From Desmodus rotundus (lineage: Eukaryota > Chordata > Mammalia > Chiroptera > Phyllostomidae): a stretch of 64,000 nucleotides of DNA. Below, piece by piece: positions 48,291 through 60,380 of this stretch. The DNA is taken from the NCBI RefSeq assembly GCF_022682495.2, contig NC_071391.1, positions 81,557,161-81,621,160 of the forward strand, in the 5' to 3' direction. The notes under the pieces were generated by a model. The model made no database searches. It saw nothing but the letters and a program-made list of their open reading frames with translations, and was not told the origin of the DNA. The position numbers were made by a program, and so were the translations under genes. Each line of letters opens with the position of its first letter. Within the stretch, counting starts at the first letter, position 1.

Positions 48291-49560
48291 ATTTTTTTTA
48301 TTGTTATTCTACTACAGTTGTCCCAATTTGTCCCTCCTTTGCTCTCCTCTGCCCAGAATCCACCCTGCTCCTACAGTCAATCCCCACACAGTTGTCCATA
48401 TCTGTGGATCTTACATGTTCTTTGACTAGTCCCTTCCCTTTCTTTCTACCATTATCCTCCCACCCCCCTTCTCCAATCACCACTGTCAGTCTGTTCCATT
48501 TTTCCATGCCTCTGGTTATATTTTGCTGACTAGTTTATTTTGTTCATTAATTTCCTTTTAAAGGTGACATCATATGGTATTTGTCTTTCACCAACTGGCT
48601 TATTTCACTTGGCATAATAGTCTTCAGTTCTATCCATGCTGTTGCAAAAGGTAAGAGTTTGTTCTTTCTTTCTACTGTGTAATATTCCACTGTGTAAATG
48701 TACCACAGTTTTTTGATCCACTCATTTTCTGATGGTCACTTAGGCTGTTTCCTGCACTTGGCTATTGTAAACAGCACTCCCATGAACATAGGGGTACATA
48801 AATTCTTTTGAATTGGTGACTTGGAATTATTAGGGTATATTCCCAGCAGTGGAATTACTGGGTCAAAAGGCAGTTGCATTTTCAGCTTTTGAGGAAATTC
48901 CATAGTGTTTTCCACACTGGCTGCACCATTCTGCATTCCTACCGATAGTGCACTAGGGTTCCCTTTTTTCTACATCCTTGCCAGCACTTGTTTGTTGATA
49001 TATTAATGATGACCATTCTGATTGGTGTGAGGTAATATCTTATTGTAGTCTTATTTGCATCTCTCTGATGGCTAGGAATGTTGAGCATCTTTTCATAAGT
49101 CTATGGGCCATCTGTATGTCTTTCTTAGGGAAGTGCCTATTCAGATCCTTTGCCCATTTTTTAAATGGATTATTTGTCTTCCTGGACTGGAGTTATATGA
49201 GTTCTTTGTATATTTTGGATATCAAACACTCATCTGATCATTGCCAAATACATTCTCCCATATGATCAGTTCACTTTTCATTTTGATGATGCTTTGTTTA
49301 GCCATGCAGAAGCTGGTTAACATTATAGAGCCCAATTTGTTTATTCTTTCCTTTATTTCCTTTGCCCAAGGAGATATATCAGCAAAAACATTGAAACATG
49401 AGATAACTGAAATTTTACTGCCTATGTTTTCTGCTAGAACTTTTATAGTGTTGTGATATATTAAAGTCTTTTACACATTTTGAGTTTATTCTGGTGTATA
49501 CTAGACAAGTTATTGTCTGTTTCATTTTTTTGCATGTACCAGTCCAGTTCTGCCAACACT

Positions 49561-49590
49561 ATTTATTTATTTATTTATTTATTTATTTTA
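49561..49590. repeat. (ATTT)n, altered poly(A) tail of the antisense L1
   Basis: Seven attt units at the 3' end of the L1 at 49561-53280. Confidence 0.85.
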
Positions 49591-50242
49591 TTGTATCAAA
49601 TACAGCTGTCTCCATTTCCCCCCCAGTTCTCTCCCCCACCCGACCCACCCCCATCTCCCACCTCTGACCCTCAATCCTACACCTCTTTGCCTTTGTCCAT
49701 GGGTCCTTTCTGCAAGTTCCTTGATGACCCTTCCCCTTCTTTCCCCCACTATTCCCTTCCCTTGTCCCTCTGGTTACTGTCAGTTTGTTCTTTCTATCAT
49801 GTCTCTTACTATATTTTGCTCGCTTGTTTCATTTGTTGACTAGGTTCCACTTACATGTGAGATCATATATTATTTTTCTTTCACTGCCTGGCTCATTCAC
49901 TTATTATAATGCTCTTCAGATCCATCCATGTCATCATGAACAAACAGCGAGTGCTGGCAAGTTTGTGGAGAAAAGGGAACCCTCGTACACTGTTGGTGGG
50001 AATGCAAACTGGTGCAGCCACTGTGGAAAACAGTATAGAATTTCCTCAGAAAACTAAAAATGGAACTGCTTTTGACTCAACAATTCCACTACTGGGATTA
50101 TACCATAATAATCCTGAAATACCAGTTCAAAAGACCCTATGCACCCCAAAGTTCATAGGAGCATAATTTTCAATAGCCAAGTGCTGGAAGCAACCTAAGT
50201 ACCCATCAGAAAATTAATTGCTCAAAAAACTATGGTACATTT

Positions 50243-52302
50243 CCAATCAGAAAAGAAAAAGAAATAAAAGGCATCCAAACTGGAAAGGAGGAAGTAAAAC
50301 TGTCACTGTTTGCAGATAACATGATAGTGTACATGGAAAATCCTATAGACTCAACCAAAACACTACTCGACCTAATAATGAATTTGGCAAAACAGCAGGA
50401 TACAAAATCAATACTCAGAAATCAAAGGCATTCTTGTACACCAACAATGAAATATAAGAAACAGAAATCAGGAAAAAAGTCCCATTTGATATAGCAACAA
50501 GAAAAATAAAGTACCTACGAATAAACCTAACCAAGGAGATAAAAAAGCTATACTCAGAAAACTACATCACACTGAAGAAAGAAATTAAGGAAGACACAAA
50601 CAAATGGAAGCATGTACCATGCTCATGGATTAGAAGAATTAACATCATCAAAATGACTATACTACCCAATGAAATTCATAAATTCAATGTAATCCCTATT
50701 AAAGTACCAAAGACATAGTTCACAGATATAGAACAAACATTTCAGAAATTTATATGGCACCAAAAAAGACCCCAAATAGCTGCAGCAATTTTCAGAAAGA
50801 AGAACAAAGTAGGAGGGATCACAATACCTGATATCAAACTGTATTACAAGGCCACTGTAATCAAAATGACCTGGTACTGGCATAAAAAATAGGCACATAC
50901 ACCAATGAAACAGAACAGAGAGCTCAGAAATAAACCCAAGTCTCTACAGTCAATTAATATTTGACAAAGGGGGAAGAAGCATAAAATGGAGCAAAAATAG
51001 CCTCTTCAACAAATGGTGTTGGAACACCTGGACAGCTACATGCAAAAAAATGAAACTCGATCACCAGCTTACACCATACACAAAAATAAATTCAAGGTGA
51101 ATAAAAGATTTAAATATAAGTCGTGACACCATAAAAGTCCTACAGGAAAATATCAGCAGGAAAATCTCGGACATTCCACGCAGCAACATCCTCATTGATA
51201 TGCCCCTTAAAGCAAGGGACATAAAAGAAAGAATAAACAAATGAGACCTCATCAAACTCAAAAGCTTCTGCATGGCTAAAAAAAAATGACATTAAAATGA
51301 ACCAACTATATGGGAAAACATATTTCCCAATGATACCTCAGACAAGGGTTTGATCTCCCAAATTTGTAAGGAACTCACATGACTCCACTCCAGGAAGACA
51401 AAAAACCCAATTGAAAAATGGGCAAAAGACTTGAACAGACACTTCTCCAAGGAGGACATACAGAGGGCCCAGAGACATATGAAAAGATGCTCAGCATCAC
51501 TACTCATCAGAGAGATGCAAATTAAAACCACAATGAGATACCACCTCACACCAGTCAGAATAGCCATCATAAACAAATCAACAAACAAGTGTTGGAGAGG
51601 ATGCAGAGAAAAGGGAACCCTAGTTCATTGTTGGTGGGAATGCAGACTGTTAAGGCCACTGTGGAAAACAGTATGGAATTTCCTCAGAAAACTAAAAATG
51701 GAACTGCCTTTTGATGCAGTAATTCTACTGCTAGGATTATAACCTAAGAGCCCTGAATCACCAATCCAAAAGAACCTATGCACCCCAATGTTCATGGCAG
51801 CACAATTTACAATAGCTAAGTGCTAGAAGCAACCTCAGTGCCCATCAGTAAATGAATAGATAAAAAAACTATGGTACATTTACATGATGGAATACTATGC
51901 AGCAGAGAGAAAGAAGGAGCTCCTACCCTTTGTGACAACATGGATAGATCTAGAGAGCATTATGCTAAGTGAAATAAGCCAGGAGGTGAGGAACAAATAC
52001 CATATGATCTCATCTTTAACTGGGACATAATCAACAAAAGAAAAAAGCAAACAAAATATAACCAGAGACATTGAAATTAAGAACAATGTAACAATAGCCA
52101 GAGGGGAGTGGGGAGGGAACAGTCGGGAAAAGAGTATTCAGGAACTACTATAAAGGACACATGGACAAAACCAAGGGGGAGGGAGGAAGCAAGGGAGGGA
52201 GGTGGGTTTGACTGGGGTGGGGGGAACGGTGGGGGGAAAATCCAGACAACTGTAATTGAACAATAAAGTTATTTAAAAAATAAAAATAAAAATAAAAAAT
52301 AC
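50243..52302 (+). mobile_element. 5'-truncated L1 with intact target duplication
   Basis: It begins inside the reverse transcriptase region ('ccaatcagaaaagaaaaaga') and runs to a 3' UTR with the polypurine tract (52090-52250), signal AATAAA at 52262-52267 and an A-rich tail. A perfect 15-bp duplication 'aactatggtacattt' flanks it (50228-50242, 52303-52317). The RT motif F-A-D-D reads F-A-D-N at 50307-50318, and other stops are present, so it is dead. It is the youngest L1 in this nest by position. Confidence 0.9.
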
Positions 52303-52989
52303 AACTATGGTACATTTACACAATGGAATACTATGTACCATTTTTAGCTTTTTGAGGAAATTCCATACTGTTTTCCACAGTGGCTGCACCAGTGTGCATT
52401 CCCATCAACAGTATACTAGGATTCCCTCTTCTCCGTAACCTCACCAGCATTTGTTTGTTGATTTGCTTATGATGGCCATTCTGATCAGTGTGAAGTGGTA
52501 TCATATTGTGGTTTTAACTTGCATCTCTCTGATGGCTACTGATGCTGAGCATCCTTTTGTATGCCTCTGGGCCCTCTGTATGTCCTCCTTGGAGAAATGT
52601 TTGTTCAGATTGTTTGCCCATTTTTTAATTGGGTTGTTTGTCTTCCTGGAGTGATGTGAGTTCATTAAATATTTTGGAGATCAAATCCTTGTCCAAAGTA
52701 TAATTGGCAAATATATTTTCCCATATGTTGGGGTCCCTTTTCATTTTGCTGATATTTTCTTTAGCCATGCAGAAGCTTTTAATTTTGCTGAAGTCCCATT
52801 TGTTTATTCTTTCCTTAATGTCCCTTGCTCTAGGGGACATATCAGTGAAAATATTGCTGCATGGAATATCTGAGATTTTCCTGCTTATGTTCTCCTCTAG
52901 GACCTTTAGGGTGTAGCAACTTATATTTAAGTCTTTTATTCATCTTGAGTTTATTTTTGTATATGTGTAAGTTGGTGGTTTAACTTCTT

Positions 52990-53034
52990 CCTTTCTTTCT
53001 TTCTTTCTTTTTTTTTTTTTTTTTTTTTTTTTTT
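52990..53034. repeat. (TTTC)n and T run
   Basis: Five tttc units and about 25 T bases sit inside antisense ORF2 text and interrupt it. Confidence 0.9.
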
Positions 53035-53700
53035 GCATGTAGCTGTCCAAATCTTGCAACACCATTTGCTGAAGAGGCTATTTTTACTCAATTTTATGCT
53101 TCTGCCCCATTTGTCAAATATTAATTGACAATAGAGATTTGGGTTTATTTCTCATCTCTCTATTCTGTTCCCCTGTTCTGTGTCTTTTTTTATGCCAATA
53201 CCAGACTGTTTTGATTACAGTGGCCTTGTACTACAGTTTGATGTCAGGTATGGTGATCCCTCCTACTTTGTTCTTTTTATCAACACTTTATTGAAGAGGC
53301 TATTTTTACTTCATTGTATGCTTATGCCCTCTTTGTCAAATATTTAGATGTCCATAGAGAGTAAAAACATGGTTTTTTTTTCTGGGTTCTCTGTTCTGTT
53401 CCATTGATCCATGTGTCTGTTCATATGCCAGTACCAGACTGTTTTGATTACAGTAGACTTGTATTATAGTTTAATATGAGATATTGCGATCCCTCCTACT
53501 TTGTTCTTCTTTCTCAAATTTCTGTGGGCCATTAATCTATAGATTGCTTTGGGTACTATGGACATTTTAATGATGTTAATTCTTCCATTCCATAAACATG
53601 GTATATGTTTCCATTTATTTGTGTCTTCCTTAATTTCTTTCTTCTGTGCTCTGTAGTTTTCCATGTATAGGCATTTTACCTCCTTGGATAAATTTATTTC

Positions 53701-53775
53701 TGGGTACTTCCAGTACCCAGAACTGGATACTGGATACTGGATACTTCAACATAGAACTTCCAGTACTATGTTGAA
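53701..53775. repeat. Local short palindromes and a 7-bp tandem in L1 ORF2
   Basis: 'gggtacttccagtaccc' is a palindrome; 'ggatact' occurs three times; 'ttcaacatag' (53745-53754) pairs perfectly with 'ctatgttgaa' (53766-53775). Other L1 copies do not show this layout at the same place. Confidence 0.8.
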
Positions 53776-55338
53776 TAAGAGTACTGAAAGCAGACACTGT
53801 TGCCTTGTTCCTGATTTTAAGTGGGAAGTTTTTAGTTTTTGCCCATTGAGTATGATGTTGGCTGTAGGTTTCTTGTATATGACTTTTATTATGTTTAGAT
53901 ATGCTCCCTCTATTCCCATTTTGCTGAATGTATTAATCATAGATGAGATCACATTTAACTAAGTGCTTTTTCAGCATTTATTAATATGATCATGTAATTT
54001 TTATCCTTCATTTGGTTTATGTGGTGTATTACATTTATTGATGTATATATATATTGTACCATCATTGCACCCCTGTAATGATTCCCACTTGATCATAATG
54101 TATGATCTTTTTGGTGTATTGCTGGATCCAGTTTGTCAATATTTTGTTGAGGATTTTAGCATCTGTGTTCATCAGAGATATTGACCTATAGTTTTCTTTC
54201 TTTGTTGTGTCTTTATTTGGTTTTGTAATTAGGATAATACTGGCCTTGTCGAAAGTGTTTGGGAGTCATCCTTCTTCTTGAAATTTTTGGAATAGTTTGA
54301 GAAAGACAGGAGTTATTTATTCATTAAATGTTTGGTAAAATTCACCTCTGAGGCCATCTGGTCCAGAGCTTTTGTGTGCTGGGAGTTTTTGATTGCTGCT
54401 TCAATTTCACTAGCTGTTATCAGTCTGTTCAGTCTTTCTGCTTCTTCTTGATTCAGTTTTGGAAGATTGTATGTTTCTATAAATCTGTCCATTTTGCCCA
54501 GGTTGTCTAATTTCTTGGCATATACTTGCTCTTAGTAATTTCCTACCCTTTGTATCTCTGTGGTATTGGTTGTAACTTCTCCTTCATTTCTGATTTTTTT
54601 TTATTTGGGACCTCTCTTTTTCTTAATGAATCTGGTTAGAGATTTGTCAAATTTGTTTATCTTTTCAAAAAACAAGCTCCTGGTTTCATTGATTCTTTCA
54701 ACTTTTTTTAGTCTCTATGTCTTAATTCTGCTCTGATCTTGATTATTTCCTTCCTTCTACTCACTCTGGGCTTTGTTGTTATTTCTCTAGTTCTTCTACA
54801 TGTAGGTTAGGTTGTTTATGAGATTTTTTTATCTTCCTTAGGTAGTCCTGTATTGCTATGGATTACCCTCTCAGAACTGCCTTTGCTACTTCCCATAGAT
54901 TTGGGGATGTTTTGTGTTCATTTTCATTTGTTTCCAAAAACTTTTTAATTTCTTCATTGATCTCATTGTTAACCTTTTCATTATGTAATAACATGTTATT
55001 CAGTCTCCATGTATTTGAATGTTTTGAATGTTTTTGAGGGATTTTTTTTTTGGTTGGTTTCTAGTTTCACTGATATATTGCTACTCTAGCTTTTTTTTTT
55101 TTTCATGTCCATTTGCTCGGAATATTTTTTTCCATCTCTTCCCTTTCAGCTTCTGTAGATCTTTTGTTCTGAGGTGGTCTCTTGTAGACAGCATATATGT
55201 GTGTTGTGTTTTTTTATCCACTCAGCTACCACATGTCTCTTAATCAGACCATTTATTCCATTTACATTTAAGGTTATTATTGATAGGTACTTATACATTG
55301 CTTATACATTGCCATTTTTCTTCTTTGTACCTGTGTTC

Positions 55339-55341
55339 CTT

Positions 55342-55382
<41 letters not shown>

Positions 55383-55383
55383 C
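55339..55383. repeat. (TC)n microsatellite with T run
   Basis: A nearly pure TC run followed by nine T, in the antisense L1. Confidence 0.95.
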
Positions 55384-55519
55384 TTCATCTTCTTAAAGTA
55401 GTCCCTTTAGTACCACTTGCAGTGCTGATTTGGTGGAGATGTACCTGTTTAGCCTTTTTTTTTTTTTGTCTTGGAAACTCTTTATTTCACTTTCCATTTT
55501 AAACAAGAGCATTGCTGGG

Positions 55520-56339
55520 TGTTGGGAACCTCCCTGCCTGGTTTCAGAAGCTGTAAATCCCCCCATGGCTAAGGCTGAGTGAAGACATTGGGACCCTAAG
55601 CCATTAAGGAGACAAAGCTTACCTCCCTGGCAGGGGCACTGCCTCTGCCCCCTTTACGTTACCCTGCTTGGCCCAGAGCCTGACTGGTTAGCCAATGATA
55701 GGGAAGATTCCTCAAGGGAGGGATGACCTAAGACAGGCACAGTCACAAAGAGGCCCTTCAGGGAAGGACTTGGGGGGCTATAGAAAAAGGGGGTGATGGA
55801 CCCTCGCCCCTTGGCTTTGACATAGCCTGAGTCCTCATGCTGTCTGCAAGAAGTCTCCTAATCTCTTGGCTGCCTTACTTCCCCTGCCTGACTTAAGCCT
55901 GAAACAATGACAGAGGGGAATGCAGTCCTGTGCTGGAAAGGGCAGATTCCCTGAGGCAATCAGGCCTAAGGAAGAATACATAAAATCCTGTGAAACCTGC
56001 TTTGCTAAGAATGCCCTCAATTTTCTGATAAGGGTCCAAACATGAAATGAGTTTGTTTCCCAAAGTTTTATAGCCCATCTAACTGACCCTGACTCAGAAT
56101 AAGCCCTCATGGTTCTCTGTACATTATCTGTTGTTTGATTCTTACTGCCTGACAATGATTGATGAGCTTTACCTGTATTCCTGTGCAAATTGAACCCAAT
56201 AAAAGCCCATTGAGTAAAAGGCTCCTGGCCCTTCTCCTTTGAGAGATCAACCACCTTTCATCCCCTAGCAGATCATGTCTTGATAGACTTATTTTCATCC
56301 GCTGCAGACAGGAGGCTCTGCAGGCAAAGCTCCCCCACA
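55520..56339 (+). mobile_element. Solo LTR of an endogenous retrovirus, 820 bp
   Basis: It starts TG ('tgttgggaacctccctgc') and ends CA ('aagctcccccaca'). Flanks 'gctggg' (55514-55519) and 'gcttgg' (56340-56345) give a 6-bp target duplication with one change, and the antisense L1 continues on both sides. A poly(A) signal AATAAA lies at 56198-56203, followed by a T-rich stretch. No internal viral region remains, so it is a recombined solo LTR. Its part after AATAAA resembles that of the LTR at 60546. Confidence 0.8.
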
Positions 56340-56349
56340 GCTTGGTAGA

Positions 56350-57061
56350 GTAGTAGTGTTTGCAGCCCTTTGCTTTTCACTACTTGGAATATTTCATGCC
56401 ATTCCATTCTGGCTTATAATGGTTCTGTTGAGAAATCAGCTGATAGCCTAATCTGAGCTCTCATTGTTTTTCCCTTGTTGCCTTTAAGATTCTCTTCTTG
56501 TCTTTAAATTATGATGTGTTTTAGAGTGGACCTCTTTGGGTTCATCCTGATTGCAACCCTCTGTGTTCCCTGGACTTGTGTGACTTTTTCCCTCACCAAG
56601 TTAGGGAAGTTTTCTGTCATTGTTTTCTTAAATAGGTTTTCTATTCCTTGCCCCTTTTCTTCTCTTTTTTCTGGTACCTACGATATGAATGCTATTATAT
56701 TTCATGCTGTCCTGAAGCTCCCTTAAACTATCTTTGTTCTTTTTGAGTATTTTTCATGTGTTGCTCTGTCTGGGTATTTTCTTCTACCTTGTCCTCCAAC
56801 TCACTGATTCAATCCTCTGCTTCATCTAGCCTGCTTTGAATTCCTTCTAGTGTTTTTTTAAATTTCAGATGTATTCTTCATTTCCTCTTGGCTCTTATTC
56901 ATAATTTCTATATCTTTTTTCTTGCTGATGTAGTTCCCAGTAAGTTCTTTGTAGCTTCCATAGAGTTCCATGTAGCTCTCACTGAGCTCCCTGAGCATCT
57001 TTATCACCATTATTTTGAACTTTATGTCTGATAGATTGTTGGTCTCAATTTCATCTAGCAC
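56350..57061 (-). pseudogene. L1 ORF1 N-terminal and middle part, antisense, decayed
   Basis: The start MLDEIETNNLSDIKFKIMV at 57061 corresponds to the ORF1 N-terminus (compare METSNLADIKFKVMIIR at 27349). The coiled coil that follows has a repeated word pattern (ELSESYMELYGSYKELTGNY). The RRM region lies leftwards, reversed, to about 56400. The LTR at 55520-56339 cuts the C-terminal domain. Frames are broken. Confidence 0.7.
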
Positions 57062-58039
57062 TCTTTCTGGGGATTCCTCTTTTCAATTGGGTGTTATTTC
57101 TTTGACTCCCCACTTAGGTGACTCTTTTTGTTTGTTTCTGCATGTCAGATTGATCTTCTTTGACTCCCCATTGCTGTGGGGTGACCTTCTGCAGCAGGAG
57201 GCCTGTGGGATTCATTGGTGCAGTCCCCTTGATCTCCTGAGCTGGAGGCTCTTGGAATAACCTTTATGCCATTGATGTGGTCTCTGTTGTTGCAATTGAG
57301 TTTTGGTTGTTGTTGGGTTGTTTTTTGGTGGATTCTTCCCTCCAGCTGGCTGACTAAAAGTCACACCAGCCACCAGCAACACTTGTATGCTGTTGTGCAG
57401 GTGCTGCCAGAAAAAAACATCCAGGAAACAAAACCCACTGCCACAAAAATAATTCCCACCTACAACCACTATCAACAACAAATGAACAAATATTAATAAA
57501 GGTAAAAAGAGATTAATACTATTATAAGAAAGGAAAAATGAATATGAGATGACTAACAGAAATAAAAATGATTTTAAGAGGGTGAAGAGAGGGGAAATAA
57601 TAAGAATAGGGAATATAAATTTGAAGAAAGAAAATAAAAATTACATATTATATTGCAAAGAAAAGAAAGAAGGCAAAATAGAGTAAGGAAAAGGAAGCAT
57701 GTAATACAAGGTTTTAAAAATTTAAAATAAAAATAGAAAAAAATTGAAGAAAAATATCCACCACAGCAATATCAATGACAAATGAGCAAAGATTAATACA
57801 GGTGGAAAGGGATAAAGAAAGACAAAAAAGATTATGAGATGTCTAAAGGAAGGAAAAATGATTTTGTGAGGATTGAGAGAGAAAAAAATAATAAAAGTGA
57901 GGAGTGAAAATCAGGCTAAGAGAGGGGAAAATGAAATTTAATAATAAAAAACAAATGGCAGGAGGGAGGCAAAATGGAGTAGGAGAGGGGAACAGTAAAA
58001 TTTCAGATTTGAAATACAAAAATAGTGAAGATGTTACAG

Positions 58040-59250
58040 AGCAAGGGGGGGGTGGTTCACGATAAATTATTACAGAAAGGATTCCGCCTTTCTGTCTCTG
58101 GAGGTTCCTTCCCCCACGCCCACCTGCTAGGTTCGCAATGCCCGCCGCCAGAGGAAAGACGTCTCTCAATGCCAGAGACTGGTAAAAAGGAAAGGAATTG
58201 TTTATTTAAAAGTTACACAAACTTAGAATAATGACCTAATGTCTTCAATAAGATACTAAAGTCCTCGAGAATACCCACAGGTGCACAGTCTTTCCCTCTC
58301 CCTGTGCCCAGTCCGGGGTACCGTGTCTCAGGAAAGGAAGTAGAAGTCCGTGATTCAGGCTCCCGGCACCATCAGCTGTGTGGCTGCTGCGATCTCCAGT
58401 TAATCCAAAGCCATGTGGCACCTTCTCATGGCCCACCAGCAAGAGTCCTTTCTCCCCTTTTCTATGGCTGCAAAGTCTCTCCTGCTGCCTAAGCCGCGTG
58501 GCAAGAAGAAGCACTCCAAAACCTCGTGGTCCTCTCTACTCTCTTTCAGAACCGCGTGGTCCTTTTCCCCACTTCAGAATCACATGGACCTCTATCTATC
58601 TACTTGCTTCAGAACCTCGTGGTTCCCTCCTTCCTTCAGGGCCGCATGGTCTCCTCTTTCCTTCCCCAAAACCTTTTGGTCCTCCCTACTACTTTGGAGC
58701 CGCGTGGTCTCTTCTTCCTATGGCTGCCGGGCCTAGGTTTAAATCCCAGCGCCCAGCTTCCTTTGCAGCCCCATTTCCGACTCCTCCTACAGTCAGCTAC
58801 ACCTGCCAGCCTGAATTCTTCCAGCTTTACTGGGCTGCCATAGTAAGTCTGGGCAGGTGTGGCCCCATGGCATGGAGCCAATCATCTCCAAGCTCTCACA
58901 CAGGCCCTGTAACCAGGGGGAGTTGCTTCCCAGACCCATCTTGGGTGGAAGTCACTCCCATCTCCCTGGCTCAAAGCAGGGCCACAGCTACTTAACATAT
59001 CTATGAAACCAGTTAAAGGTTATAGATATGTTAAATGACTGTGCCTGGGGTTAGCTGCAAAGCTCTTGCTACCCAAAACAGCTCTGAATGGCCCTGTTCC
59101 ATGTGTCCCATCCCCCCTGGCTCAGGCCTGTGGGGGTGAGGACATCCTACATACATTTTTCTAATATTTCCTGGACACTCCCAGTCCTGGACCCCATTAC
59201 AAATCCCTTCTTGGGGCCCTCCTCTTGGCTGCACCCTGCTTCAGACATGT
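58040..59250 (-). mobile_element. GC-rich LTR-like insertion, antisense
   Basis: This 1.2-kb GC-rich block sits in AT-rich monomer 2. Read on the minus strand it could start 'tgtctgaagcagggtgcagc' near 59249. A poly(A) signal (AATAAA, as TTTATT on the plus strand at 58201-58206) lies near its other end. A target duplication is not clear. The plus-strand open frame at 58378-58995 (205 codons) lies inside and has no domain. Confidence 0.5.
58540..58715. repeat. Degenerate 'cgtggtc' minisatellite
   Basis: About six repeats of 30-40 bp that each include 'cttcagaacctcgtggtcct' or a variant (58540, 58570, 58605, 58635, 58665, 58695). Confidence 0.75.
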
Positions 59251-60380
59251 AGGAATAAATTTGAAGAAATGCAACAAGAATCACCATATCAACAACCAAT
59301 GACCAAAGATTAATAAAGGTGATGAGAGTATAAGGATATTATAATAAAGCAAAAAAGAATGTGAGATGACTAATGGCAAGAAAAGTGGTTTTGAGAGGCT
59401 GGATGGAGGAGAAATAGTAAGAGTGTGGAATAGAAACAAATCATAGCATGGGAAAAAATAAAATTTAAAACAAAATAAGAAGAGGAAGGAACAAGGCAAA
59501 ATGGAATAAGAGGAAGGAAGAGTAAAATATGAATTTTGAAATAAACTAAAATAAAAAAATAGTGAAATAATAGCAACAAAGTTGAAGAAAAGGAAAAAAT
59601 GTTAAAAAGATATGCAGGGGAAAAACCAATGTAAATAATGAAGAAGACCACTGTGGAATTAGTCTCAGCAGAGTCTAGTTTTTTACACTGCCTTCTCTTT
59701 CTGGATTTGCCCCTGGTAATGTCAGGTGGTGTCCCTGTCTAGCTCCAGGCAGCCTATTAGACACTACAAGTGATCTACAGCATGTGGCTATCTCCTTCAG
59801 GCTTGCTGTGTCCCCATTGTTCTTCCCTGCTAGCTTTCCATCAGCATGAAGCCCAGGAGTGGTTTACCTAATGTCTGAGAGCAAGCTAGTACCACATCCA
59901 CCTGCTTCCAGAGGTGCAATTGGGAGGGTCGAATCCCTGGGTCACCCCAGAAAGGTGCTGTTCAGTCTTCAGGAAAGATGGTGGGAGTGTTTCTCTGCCC
60001 CCCACCACAGGTCTTTATCTGTCCCAGATTACTTTCAATAATGTAATGGTTTCCGGTGAATTAACTGTCCATTTCCTGTGAGGGGCCAATCTGTGTAAAA
60101 GGGGCAGCTCTTTCCTGCTTGGCACTGACAGCAGCTCTGTATAACAGCCAAAGCTAGGTGGGGCTCTGACACCCCTTGTTGCACCTGTGTCTAATCTCTG
60201 CTCTGCTGGTTACAGTGGATCCAGGCCCAAGGAAACAGCACAGCTCATATTGTCTGATAGAAGTTCAGAAAGGGCCCTTCCAGAGTTTCTCCTTCTTTCC
60301 TCTGTGGATAGTGCCAAGCAGGGAGCTCCTGAGCCTGGCCTCATTGATCTGCAGAGCCTGCAATCCCGCATATGGGTGTT

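Larger units (their letters stand above)
49561..53280 (-). mobile_element. Second L1, antisense, with an internal inverted segment
   Basis: From left: an (ATTT)n tail (49561-49590), reversed 3' UTR (49591-49938), then forward-strand ORF2 C-terminal text (about 49939-50242 plus 52318-52335, with a younger L1 between), then reversed ORF2 text again (52336-53280). The words 'caacact' at 49554-49560 and 53281-53287 fit its target duplication in the host L1. A block around 'aaactaaaaatgg' to 'gtgctggcaag' is present in both orientations. Confidence 0.75.
57471..59610 (-). repeat. Three tandem units of about 300 bp in the L1 5' UTR
   Basis: Unit 1 starts 'atcaacaacaaatgaacaaa' at 57471, unit 2 'atcaatgacaaatgagcaaa' at 57771, unit 3 'atcaacaaccaatgaccaaa' at 59288. 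Each continues with 'gattaata', 'gatgactaa'-type text, 'gattttgagagg'-type text, 'aaggcaaaatgga' and 'aaaaatag'. Unit 2 is opened by the LTR at about 58040-59250. Removing it gives a period near 300 for both steps. Confidence 0.8.

Noticed and set aside
58378..58995. Open frame of 205 codons
   Set aside because: It lies inside an LTR-like GC-rich insertion and is explained by tandem 'cgtggtc' units and low stop density in GC-rich DNA.
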